Source: Clostridiales bacterium (GTDB lineage Bacteria > Bacillota > Clostridia > Christensenellales > Christensenellaceae). From it: a DNA stretch of 6,633 nt. The notes beneath the pieces are model-generated. The model saw nothing but the letters and a program-made list of their open reading frames with translations, was not told the DNA's origin and searched no databases. Shown piece by piece: positions 1-5,505 of the stretch (the stretch's first letter is position 1; each line of letters starts with the position of its first letter). The DNA is taken from the NCBI GenBank assembly GCA_003510345.1, contig DOMW01000082.1, positions 5,103 to 11,735 of the forward strand, written 5' to 3'. A program made the position numbers and the translations under genes.

Positions 1-1329
1 CCTGTGTTTGTGACGGCGGCCGCGCCTAACCTGGGTGTGAAAAACCTGATGGACGAGCTTTTGAACCTGATGCCTTCCGCGGCGGAAATGGCGGACGTAC
101 CCGCGAAAGACAAGGCGGGCAAGGAAATAACGGTGAAGCGTGATCCTTCCGCGCCGTTCGCGGGGCAGGTCATGAAGACGATCGCCGACCCGTTTGTAGG
201 GAAGATATCCATCATCAAGGTGTTCTCGGGCACGCTCTCATCGGATATGTCCGTGGTGAACGCCGAGACGGAAAAGAATGAAAAAACAAGTAACCTTGGC
301 GTAATGCGCGGCAAAAAACTGGTCAATATCGATAAACTCATGGCCGGTGACATCGGCGCACTCGCCAAATTACAGGGAACTGTGACGAGCGACACGCTTT
401 GCGCGCAGGGCAATATCGTGAAATTTGACCGGCTAGTGTTCCCGCTGCCGTGCATCTCGTTGGCGGTAGAGGCGAAAAAGCAGGGCGACGAGGAAAAAGT
501 ATTCGCCGGGCTGCACAGGTTTGAAGAGGAAGACCCGTCGTTCAAGGTCACAACAAACGCGGAAACGGGTGATACGCTCGTGAATGGCATGGGCGAAATG
601 CACCTTGAGGTCATACTGCAAAAACTCAAGAATAAGTTTGGCGCGGAGGGCGCGTTAAAAGAACCGCGCGTGCCGTACAGGGAAACGATCAAAAGAATGG
701 CGGAAGCCGAAGGGAAGCATAAAAAGCAATCGGGCGGCGCGGGCCAGTTCGGCGTGGTGCAAATGCGTTTTGAGCCGATCATGGACGGTTCCAATGATTT
801 TGAGTTCGTGAATAAAATCGTGGGCGGCGTAGTACCCAAGGAATTTATCCCGGCGGTGGAAAAAGGCTTGAAAGAAGCGATGAAGCACGGCGTGCTGGCC
901 GGTTATCCGATGGTGAATGTACGCGCCACGCTGTATGACGGTAAGTATCATCCGGTAGACAGCAAGGAGGTCGCGTTCAAATCGGCGGCAAGGCTTTCCT
1001 ATAAGGCGGCTTGCGTAAAGGCCGACCCGGTGCTGCTTGAGCCTATCTGCAAGGCGGAAGTGTTGATCCCGGACGAATACATGGGCGATATCATCGGCGA
1101 CCTCAACAGGCGGCGCGGCAGGATACTCGGCATGAACCCCAAAGACGGGGAACAGGAAGTCGTTGCCGAGGTGCCTATGAGCGAGATGACAAAATACGCG
1201 ACAGATTTGCGTTCTATGACGCAGGCGCGCGGGTCATTTAAGCTGACGTTTGAGCGCTATGAGGAACTTCCCGGCCAGATGGCGGCGAAGGTGATCGAGC
1301 AGGCCAAGATCGACGCCGAGGAAGAGTAA
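1..1329 (+). CDS. Elongation factor G family protein (EF-G-like paralogue), 5'-truncated
   Basis: Ribosomal translocation GTPase of the EF-G family, acting in the cytoplasm. The window holds 442 codons and the stop; the reading frame is already open at base 1, so the true start and the whole GTP-binding core (P-loop and switch motifs) lie upstream. Full EF-G is about 690 residues, so roughly the last two-thirds is present. The first 30 residues match the end of the G domain (FVTAAAPNLGV, then a PS motif). Domain II follows, then domain III (GEMHLEVILQKL), domain IV (KKQSGGAGQFG, VGGVVPKEFIPAVEKGL, GVLAGYP, YHPVDSKEVAFKSA) and domain V (EPICKAEVLIPDEYMGDIIGDLNRRRGRI). The wording of domain IV (YHPVDSKE rather than YHDVDSSE), the QFG in place of QYG, and the absence of neighbouring rpsL/rpsG/tuf genes suggest the second EF-G-like paralogue (fusA2 type) rather than the main factor; this is inference. 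It is followed by a hairpin and a terminator, so it ends its transcription unit. Confidence 0.93.
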   Translation, partial: PVFVTAAAPNLGVKNLMDELLNLMPSAAEMADVPAKDKAGKEITVKRDPSAPFAGQVMKTIADPFVGKISIIKVFSGTLSSDMSVVNAETEKNEKTSNLGVMRGKKLVNIDKLMAGDIGALAKLQGTVTSDTLCAQGNIVKFDRLVFPLPCISLAVEAKKQGDEEKVFAGLHRFEEEDPSFKVTTNAETGDTLVNGMGEMHLEVILQKLKNKFGAEGALKEPRVPYRETIKRMAEAEGKHKKQSGGAGQFGVVQMRFEPIMDGSNDFEFVNKIVGGVVPKEFIPAVEKGLKEAMKHGVLAGYPMVNVRATLYDGKYHPVDSKEVAFKSAARLSYKAACVKADPVLLEPICKAEVLIPDEYMGDIIGDLNRRRGRILGMNPKDGEQEVVAEVPMSEMTKYATDLRSMTQARGSFKLTFERYEELPGQMAAKVIEQAKIDAEEE

Positions 1330-1342
1330 ACCTTGGTGTTTT

Positions 1343-1387
1343 ACCCGGCCACCGCACCCCAACTCGAAAGCGGGCGGGTAGCCGGGT
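1343..1387. repeat. GC-rich imperfect hairpin after the EF-G-like gene
   Basis: ACCCGGC at 1343-1349 is the exact inverse of GCCGGGT at 1381-1387. The inner part can extend the stem with mismatches (CACC and CCC pairing with GGG and GGGT). No T-run follows, so it is not a standard terminator by itself. It lies 13 bases past the stop codon and upstream of the real terminator, so it may protect the 3' end of the mRNA or be a remnant of an intergenic repeat. Only one copy is visible. Confidence 0.45.
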
Positions 1388-1419
1388 CGTAGAATTAGAA
1401 TTATAGGATCATGCAAAAG

Positions 1420-1457
1420 CGGCATATGCCGGGGAATCCGGGGTGTGCCGATTTTTT
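1420..1457 (+). terminator. Intrinsic terminator of the EF-G-like gene
   Basis: The arms at 1420-1432 and 1438-1450 pair over 13 positions with one mismatch and two G-T wobbles, around a 5-base loop. A run of six T follows at 1452-1457. This is a standard factor-independent terminator about 90 bases after the stop codon, separating the EF-G-like gene from the tRNA promoter. Confidence 0.85.
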
Positions 1458-1505
1458 ATGTGCTTTGCCATTGGCGCAAGAGGAAGAAAACTTTTGCAAA
1501 ATTGC

Positions 1506-1534
1506 TTGACTGGCAAAAGCCGCTGTATTATAAT
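1506..1534 (+). promoter_or_regulatory. Sigma-A promoter of the tRNA-Tyr/tRNA-Leu unit
   Basis: TTGACT at 1506-1511 and a perfect TATAAT at 1529-1534 are separated by exactly 17 bases. Transcription should start near 1541, about 40 bases before the first tRNA. It is the strongest promoter in the window, as expected for stable RNA genes. Confidence 0.88.
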
Positions 1535-1581
1535 ATCTCTTGCTGGTGCAAAACAGATTTATGTTTTACGCCGGATAAAAT

Positions 1582-1666
1582 GGAGAGGTTCCCGAGTGGC
1601 TAAAGGGAGCAGACTGTAAATCTGCCGTCGACGACTTCGATGGTTCGAATCCATCCCTCTCCACCA
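1582..1666 (+). tRNA. tRNA-Tyr (anticodon GTA)
   Basis: Class II tRNA of 85 bases. The acceptor arm GGAGAGG pairs fully with CCTCTCC at 1656-1662, followed by discriminator A and an encoded CCA (1664-1666). The anticodon stem GCAGA/TCTGC encloses the loop CTGTAAA, with GTA at 1616-1618. The T stem GATGG/CCATC flanks the TTCGAAT loop, and a GTCG/CGAC variable arm gives the long extra arm typical of bacterial tRNA-Tyr. It is the first gene of a two-tRNA unit. Confidence 0.97.
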
Positions 1667-1680
1667 TTTTTTATTAGTCT

Positions 1681-1767
1681 GCGGACATGGCGGAATTGGC
1701 AGACGCGCTAGATTCAGGTTCTAGTGGGCTTACGCTCGTGGAGGTTCAAGTCCTCTTGTCCGCACCA
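1681..1767 (+). tRNA. tRNA-Leu (anticodon CAG)
   Basis: Class II tRNA of 87 bases, 14 bases after tRNA-Tyr. Acceptor GCGGACA pairs with TGTCCGC at 1757-1763, followed by discriminator A and encoded CCA (1765-1767). The anticodon stem CTAGA/TCTAG encloses TTCAGGT, with CAG at 1715-1717, so it decodes CUG. The T arm carries TTCAAGT, and the long variable arm fits tRNA-Leu. Confidence 0.97.
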
Positions 1768-1771
1768 TCTT

Positions 1772-1797
1772 AAAACACATCTTAGGGTGTGTTTTTT
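1772..1797 (+). terminator. Intrinsic terminator of the tRNA unit
   Basis: AAAACACATC (1772-1781) pairs with GGTGTGTTTT (1786-1795) around a TTAG loop, with one T-G wobble. The T-run 1792-1797 overlaps the 3' arm. It starts five bases after the tRNA-Leu CCA end. Confidence 0.85.
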
Positions 1798-1885
1798 ACT
1801 TTTGTGGAGCGGCTCTCTAAGCATTTATGCTTGTTAAAGCAAAACGTAGTGGCGGTGCTGGAATGAGTATTATATTACAGACTTA

Positions 1886-1894
1886 TGTTATAAT
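1886..1894 (+). promoter_or_regulatory. Candidate extended -10 promoter upstream of the lipoprotein gene
   Basis: TGTTATAAT is a perfect TGn-extended -10 element. No good -35 is seen 16-18 bases upstream, which such promoters can tolerate. Transcription from it would start near 1901, giving a leader of about 137 bases. A second, weaker copy of the same shape (TGTTATATT) sits at 1911-1919. The surrounding AT-rich sequence makes chance matches likely, so the call is tentative. Confidence 0.5.
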
Positions 1895-2020
1895 ATTATA
1901 TACAGGCAATTGTTATATTTTGTATAAGGGCGTCTGTGAAGCGTCAATTGTACAAAGTTAAGAGTTATTTGTGATACAAACAAGTTTTCAGATAAGCTTG
2001 TGTAGTCATTATCCTTGTGC

Positions 2021-2030
2021 AGGAGAGGAG
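2021..2030 (+). promoter_or_regulatory. Ribosome binding site deciding the lipoprotein start
   Basis: AGGAGAGGAG ends seven bases before the ATG at 2038, an ideal distance. It lies inside the longer open frame that could begin at GTG 2017, which argues for ATG 2038 as the real start. Confidence 0.85.
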
Positions 2031-2037
2031 ATTATAT

Positions 2038-2523
2038 ATGAAAAGAAAAAAGCGGACACTATTCATACTGGCTGTCATTACAGTCGCTTTATGCGCGTGT
2101 GCGCCGGTTAAGCCCGTAGCAGATTACGATGCTTTAGGCATGTGCGTGGGGCTTGAATATCAGTATTATTCCGATATCTACAACCCCGCCTATCAGATTG
2201 TTTCAAGGGACGATGGAGATATACTATTATACGAGATTCAGGCCGGGTATGACAGCAAAGGAACTGCTGAAATACTTAGGACCGCCGAGCTTAATAAGGG
2301 CGTATTGCTAGAATTGACACGCATCATACGTGAAAATGATCTGTATAGGTGGAACGACTATAAAAATGAGCAGGAAGTGCTGAGGGCAGACGGCAGCGGT
2401 TTGCATTTCACAGCGGAATACGAGAATGGGCAAGCGTTGGTGATAAACGCGAATAGCCCGTTCCCGGAGGGTTTATGGGATGATATTTCGCCTGTGACTG
2501 AGTACACGGAACAGCTCTTTTAG
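2038..2523 (+). CDS. Small predicted lipoprotein of unknown function
   Basis: A 161-residue protein of no recognised function. Residues 1-21 form a lipoprotein signal peptide: a basic start (MKRKKR), a hydrophobic core (about 7-18) and a lipobox-like LCAC with the lipid-bearing Cys at 21, followed by APVKPVAD. It should therefore be anchored to the outer face of the membrane. The mature part is about 140 residues, acidic, mixed alpha/beta by eye and without transmembrane segments. It has a tail resembling small extracytoplasmic proteins of Clostridia (a W-x-x-Y segment, ADGSG, then NSPFPEGLWDDISP), but I cannot name a family. The start at ATG 2038 is chosen because of the strong ribosome binding site and because it gives a clean signal peptide; GTG 2017 would add seven residues. 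It stands alone between the tRNA unit and the kinase promoter. A role linked to the kinase is possible only by position. Confidence 0.8.
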   Translation: MKRKKRTLFILAVITVALCACAPVKPVADYDALGMCVGLEYQYYSDIYNPAYQIVSRDDGDILLYEIQAGYDSKGTAEILRTAELNKGVLLELTRIIRENDLYRWNDYKNEQEVLRADGSGLHFTAEYENGQALVINANSPFPEGLWDDISPVTEYTEQLF

Positions 2524-2555
2524 GGCACACTTTCATTTTCCAGTTAAACTATGAT

Positions 2556-2593
2556 AATCCGAACCTTGCACCGGTTAGCGAAGGGTTCGGATT
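2556..2593 (+). terminator. Hairpin after the lipoprotein gene, probable weak terminator
   Basis: AATCCGAACC (2556-2565) pairs perfectly over 10 bases with GGTTCGGATT (2584-2593), and two more pairs can form inside. The loop is long (about 14 bases). Only a short, interrupted T stretch follows (ATTTGTCATATATTT), so termination may be partial. Its place 33 bases after the stop fits a transcript end. Confidence 0.55.
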
Positions 2594-2638
2594 TGTCATA
2601 TATTTGCTCTAAAAGTGATTTTTCTTATTTTTTCATAA

Positions 2639-2659
2639 ATATTCAGTATTACCGAATAT
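2639..2659. promoter_or_regulatory. Candidate operator: 21-bp near-perfect palindrome
   Basis: Half-sites ATATTCAGTA (2639-2648) and TACCGAATAT (2650-2659) are inverse complements at 9 of 10 positions around a central T at 2649; the one mismatch is 2645/2653. The dyad covers the probable -35 (2642-2647) and most of the spacer, ending two bases before the TG of the extended -10. This is where a dimeric repressor would block RNA polymerase. No regulator gene is visible in the window, and I do not recognise the site. Confidence 0.5.
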
Positions 2660-2670
2660 CATGGTATAAT
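2642..2670 (+). promoter_or_regulatory. Promoter of the hybrid kinase gene
   Basis: A perfect TATAAT at 2665-2670 is preceded by TGG, forming an extended -10. A weak -35, TTCAGT at 2642-2647, lies 17 bases upstream. Transcription should start near 2677, which places the ATG at 2680 almost at the RNA 5' end and supports the later start at 2728. Confidence 0.7.
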
Positions 2671-2710
2671 CTAACATAAATGATAAACATAGTGAAATAC
2701 GTGCAACAGT

Positions 2711-2718
2711 GGAAGGGA
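2711..2718 (+). promoter_or_regulatory. Ribosome binding site favouring kinase start at 2728
   Basis: GGAAGGGA lies nine bases before ATG 2728. The in-frame ATG at 2680 has no purine-rich site before it and sits only ten bases after the -10 box. Confidence 0.6.
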
Positions 2719-2727
2719 ACAAGTGGT

Positions 2728-4917
2728 ATGACGATTCGGAGAATAAACAGTATGCTCATACTTGCGGTCGCGATTATTTCTGTTGCTGTTATCGCGTATG
2801 CCGCGGCTGGCGCCGTGAATACAAAGGTTCTTACGCAATATGTGGAAGATACCTATAATGATGCTTATTTGCTGACTGTAAAAACAATGCAGCTAAAAAC
2901 GATACTGTTTTATGCACGGGAGACAATGCACGATGTGACGGAAAATAAAAACGCGGCGGAAACCGAAGAGGGGTTGCAGCGGCTGTACGCAAACCGCGCC
3001 ATGCTGGAAGATTTGCTTCAGTCGCTCGGGAATAGGATAACGGAAGAAGACACGCGCGCGCTTAAAGCGTATTTTGATCGGTTCATTGAATTGAATGACG
3101 AAATCATCGCGCTTGCCGGGGCGGGGGAAAGCGAGGAAACCTACCGGCCATTGATGCTGGAGGCGGAAGCGGTCTTTTTTAACCTAAGCAGATTGTTGGA
3201 TCGGGCGATCGAGAATGGGATGCAGGAGATAGAACGGTATGTAGTGCAGTCACGGGAGCTGAACGAACAGATAAACAATGCGCGGGTATTGTTTTTTATT
3301 GTGGTTATCGGCGTATCGCTTGCAACGGGTGTTGTTTTTGCGCGTATCATATCCTTGCGCAATAAAGAGATATACCGGAGGGAAATGCTGTTTAGCGTCA
3401 TTTTGGAAAATGTGGACGCGGTGTTTATCGTTCACGACGGAAAAAGCGGCGAGGTGCAGTTCGCGAGCGAAAATGCGGAGCGTATACTCGGTATAGACTT
3501 CAAACCGGGCATGCCGCGAAATAGCCTGCAAGAAAAGCTGGGAGAAGACGTCTATGCGAAGCTTAAGGAAATCTATGAAAACAGCTTCGTGAAAAAGGTG
3601 ACGGAAATCGAATTTGAATTGGTTCATAGGCAAACGGGTGAGATACTGTCATTGCGCAGCAAGGTCTTCCCGCTTTTTGATAAAAAGAACGAGCGCATCC
3701 AGTTTGTGAGCGCAACGCAGGATATCACACAGGATAAGCTGGCGCGGCAGGTACTGAGCGAGGCTTTACGGAAAGCGGAACATGCCAGCGTGGTGAAGAG
3801 AGAGTTTTTATCAAGAGCCAGCCATGAGCTGAAAACGCCTATCAACGCTATATTAGGGATGAAAGCGGTCGCGGAGCTTGCGATGGGCGACGCGGAGAAA
3901 CTCGAAAACTGCATGGAAAAAATCGACTGCGCCGCAAAATGCTTACTGCGTATGGTAGATGAAATGCTGGATGTAGCCGACATGGAAATGGATCAAGCGG
4001 AAGGGGAGCGTCAACCGTTTAATTTGGACCGGCTGCTAGAAAATGTCTCATCATGCGTTCATGTGCGCGAGGCGGGGAAAAAGTTTTTCTTTCATGTGGA
4101 GAAAGAGGAGGGGATGCAACAAAACCTGATCGGCAATGAAGCGGGTATCCGCCGGATCCTGCTAGAGTTCCTCGCGAACGCGACAAAGGCTGCGGGGGAG
4201 GGCGGCAGCGTCACACTACATGTCCGGCAGCACGACATCTCGGAGGCGGCTGTATTTACGCGCTTTACAGTGCGTGGCAGCGCGGGCGGAAAAGGAGACG
4301 CCGCGGTTTTTAGTGCGTCTGAAGCGGATGAATCCATACCAGAAAATCTCGGGTTTTCCATGTCGGTCTGTAAAACCCTCGCGTCGCAAATGGGCGGCGA
4401 TATTACAATCACAAGCGGGGAAAACAGGGCAGGAGAGTTCATCTTTGATATTAAGACGGATTTTGCGGCACCATCGGGTTTTCAAAGCCGCCGCGAGAGG
4501 CCGATCGATCAATTTGATTTTTCTGGAAAACGTATTTTGATCGTGGAAGATAACGAGGTCAACATGGAGATCGCGAATGAATTGATGAAAGCGGTTGGTT
4601 TTACTACCGAGCTTGCTTATGACGGAAATGAGGCGGTGGAGCGGTTTTCAAACAGTCCGGTGTACTATTATGATATTGTACTGATGGATGTTCGAATGCC
4701 CCAAATGGATGGCACGAGCGCCGCGCGCGCAATCAGGGCGCTGCCGCGAGAGGACGCGATGCGCATCCCCATCGTGGCGATGACGGCCAGCTCTTCACAT
4801 GAAAGTGTCAATGAGTCGATCGGGAACGGCATGGACGCGCATGTCACAAAACCGGTCATGCCGCAAAAAGTCATGGTGGTATTGGAAGAACAGCTAAAGA
4901 AATACGGGAGGATGTAA
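2728..4917 (+). CDS. Membrane hybrid sensor histidine kinase (sensor-PAS-HisKA-HATPase-receiver)
   Basis: A 729-residue sensor kinase that should autophosphorylate and pass phosphate to its own receiver. TM1 is at about 9-30 and TM2 at 187-205; the 155 residues between them are helix-rich and resemble a four-helix-bundle sensor outside the membrane. No HAMP domain is evident. A PAS domain (about 219-337, ending in the usual DIT) leads to HisKA with the H-box SHELKTP; the phospho-acceptor is H366. The ATP-binding domain (about 440-580) keeps the N-box Asn484 (LANATKA) but its G1 region reads VRGSAGG with no Asp at 517, and its G2 region reads NLGFSMS rather than GTGLGLS. The receiver (about 600-725) is intact: E607-D608, phospho-acceptor D654, T686 and K708. 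ATG 2680 would add 16 residues but lacks a ribosome binding site. The stop overlaps the HPt start, so the two genes are translationally coupled. Confidence 0.92.
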   Translation: MTIRRINSMLILAVAIISVAVIAYAAAGAVNTKVLTQYVEDTYNDAYLLTVKTMQLKTILFYARETMHDVTENKNAAETEEGLQRLYANRAMLEDLLQSLGNRITEEDTRALKAYFDRFIELNDEIIALAGAGESEETYRPLMLEAEAVFFNLSRLLDRAIENGMQEIERYVVQSRELNEQINNARVLFFIVVIGVSLATGVVFARIISLRNKEIYRREMLFSVILENVDAVFIVHDGKSGEVQFASENAERILGIDFKPGMPRNSLQEKLGEDVYAKLKEIYENSFVKKVTEIEFELVHRQTGEILSLRSKVFPLFDKKNERIQFVSATQDITQDKLARQVLSEALRKAEHASVVKREFLSRASHELKTPINAILGMKAVAELAMGDAEKLENCMEKIDCAAKCLLRMVDEMLDVADMEMDQAEGERQPFNLDRLLENVSSCVHVREAGKKFFFHVEKEEGMQQNLIGNEAGIRRILLEFLANATKAAGEGGSVTLHVRQHDISEAAVFTRFTVRGSAGGKGDAAVFSASEADESIPENLGFSMSVCKTLASQMGGDITITSGENRAGEFIFDIKTDFAAPSGFQSRRERPIDQFDFSGKRILIVEDNEVNMEIANELMKAVGFTTELAYDGNEAVERFSNSPVYYYDIVLMDVRMPQMDGTSAARAIRALPREDAMRIPIVAMTASSSHESVNESIGNGMDAHVTKPVMPQKVMVVLEEQLKKYGRM
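4906..4911 (+). promoter_or_regulatory. Ribosome binding site of the HPt gene, inside the kinase gene
   Basis: GGGAGG lies five bases before the ATG at 4917, within the last codons of the kinase. Stop and start share one base (TAATG), an arrangement that usually keeps the two proteins in a matched ratio. Confidence 0.75.
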
Positions 4918-5261
4918 TGGACAACAGAAAAAAAGAAAACCTTGCTAAAGCGGGTGTGGACGTGGAGGACGGGATCGCGCGCGTGCTTGGTAATGAAGAG
5001 CTGTACGAGAAGCTTTTGGGTAAGTTTTTAAAGAACGAAAGCCTGCAAGCGGCGAAAACGGAGATTGGGAGAGGGGACTTGGGCAGCGCGCGCAAGCACC
5101 TCCATACGCTGAAGGGCCTTGCCGCAAATCTTGGTATGGAAAGGCTGCGCGCCGAAAGCGCGGAAGCGGAGAGCGCGCTGAAAAATGGCAGGGAGCCGGA
5201 AAACATGGAAAGTCTCCAAAAAAGTTATCAGGATATAGTGGAAATATTGGTAAAAGAATAG
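4917..5261 (+). CDS. Histidine phosphotransfer (HPt) domain protein
   Basis: A 114-residue stand-alone HPt protein that carries phosphate between receivers in the cytoplasm. It is almost wholly helical. The signature KHLHTLKGLAANLGMERL (residues 60-77) matches the family pattern H-x-L-K-G-x-(4)-G: H63 is the phospho-acceptor, with K66, G67 and G73 conserved. The helix before it (about 42-60) and the one after (about 74-90) complete the usual bundle; the length is normal for a single HPt domain. No DNA-binding or membrane part is present. It overlaps the kinase stop by one base, so it is almost certainly co-expressed with it. It is the expected partner of kinase receiver D654 and the likely donor to D55 of the next gene product. 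No convincing terminator follows, so read-through into the next gene is possible. Confidence 0.93.
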   Translation: MDNRKKENLAKAGVDVEDGIARVLGNEELYEKLLGKFLKNESLQAAKTEIGRGDLGSARKHLHTLKGLAANLGMERLRAESAEAESALKNGREPENMESLQKSYQDIVEILVKE

Positions 5262-5309
5262 CCTTTTATAAAACCTTCATGTAACATAGTGTTCATTTCG
5301 CCGAAAATA

Positions 5310-5318
5310 TGTTAAAAT
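5310..5318 (+). promoter_or_regulatory. Candidate extended -10 promoter of the response-regulator gene
   Basis: TGTTAAAAT fits a TGn-extended -10 with one mismatch to TATAAT. No good -35 is seen at the usual distance (TTCATT at 5292-5297 is only 15 bases away). Transcription would start near 5325, giving a leader of about 180 bases. Other TATAAT strings at 5344-5349 and 5419-5424 lack supporting elements. Confidence 0.4.
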
Positions 5319-5339
5319 CTAATAAGATGAGTTTACATA

Positions 5340-5369
5340 GGTTTATAATGCCAAAAAGCATTATGAACC
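5340..5369 (+). other. Leader hairpin upstream of the response-regulator gene
   Basis: The arms 5340-5351 (GGTTTATAATGC) and 5358-5369 (GCATTATGAACC) pair over all 12 positions with one T-G wobble, around a CAAAAA loop. No T-run follows directly. It should fold in the mRNA leader. Its 3' arm overlaps a second, weaker pairing with 5395-5403, so it may act as a switch element; it could also be a DNA-level protein site. Confidence 0.5.
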
Positions 5370-5492
5370 CCGTGCTTTGCGCGACATTAAACTACAGGGT
5401 GTTTTAATAGGAAAATAGTATAATAATGCTAATTCCAAATAGAAAAACCTATTTAATTGGAAATGGTATAAGACGAGAAATTATGTATGGGT

Positions 5493-5498
5493 GGGGAG
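5493..5498 (+). promoter_or_regulatory. Ribosome binding site selecting GTG 5506
   Basis: GGGGAG lies seven bases before GTG 5506. The alternative in-frame GTG at 5491 overlaps this site and would have none of its own. Confidence 0.75.
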
Positions 5499-5505
5499 CG
5501 GTACT

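Noticed and set aside
1819..1832. AAGCAT-TT-ATGCTT inverted repeat between tRNA-Leu and the lipoprotein gene.
   Set aside because: It is short with a two-base centre, lies just past a terminator and far from any clear promoter box, so chance is a sufficient explanation.
1681..1900. Possible integrated element using the tRNA-Leu 3' end as attachment site.
   Set aside because: No integrase gene is seen and I found no second copy of the tRNA 3' end in the window; the AT-rich stretch is short and looks like ordinary promoter DNA.
2017..2037. GTG at 2017 as the start of the lipoprotein gene.
   Set aside because: It would place the strong ribosome binding site inside the coding region and add seven residues before an already good signal peptide.
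3250..3633. Long minus-strand open frame inside the kinase gene.
   Set aside because: It lies opposite well-defined TM2 and PAS coding sequence, has no ribosome binding site of note, and its translation shows no recognisable domain.
5251..5268. TAAAAG/CTTTTA pairing around the HPt stop codon as a terminator.
   Set aside because: The stem is only six A-T-rich pairs and has no following T-run.
5371..5410. CTTTGCGCG and flanking bases, whose reverse complement recalls the GCAAAGC segment of c-di-GMP-I riboswitches.
   Set aside because: The resemblance is on the minus strand, the remaining conserved blocks of that riboswitch are not seen, and no minus-strand gene lies downstream.
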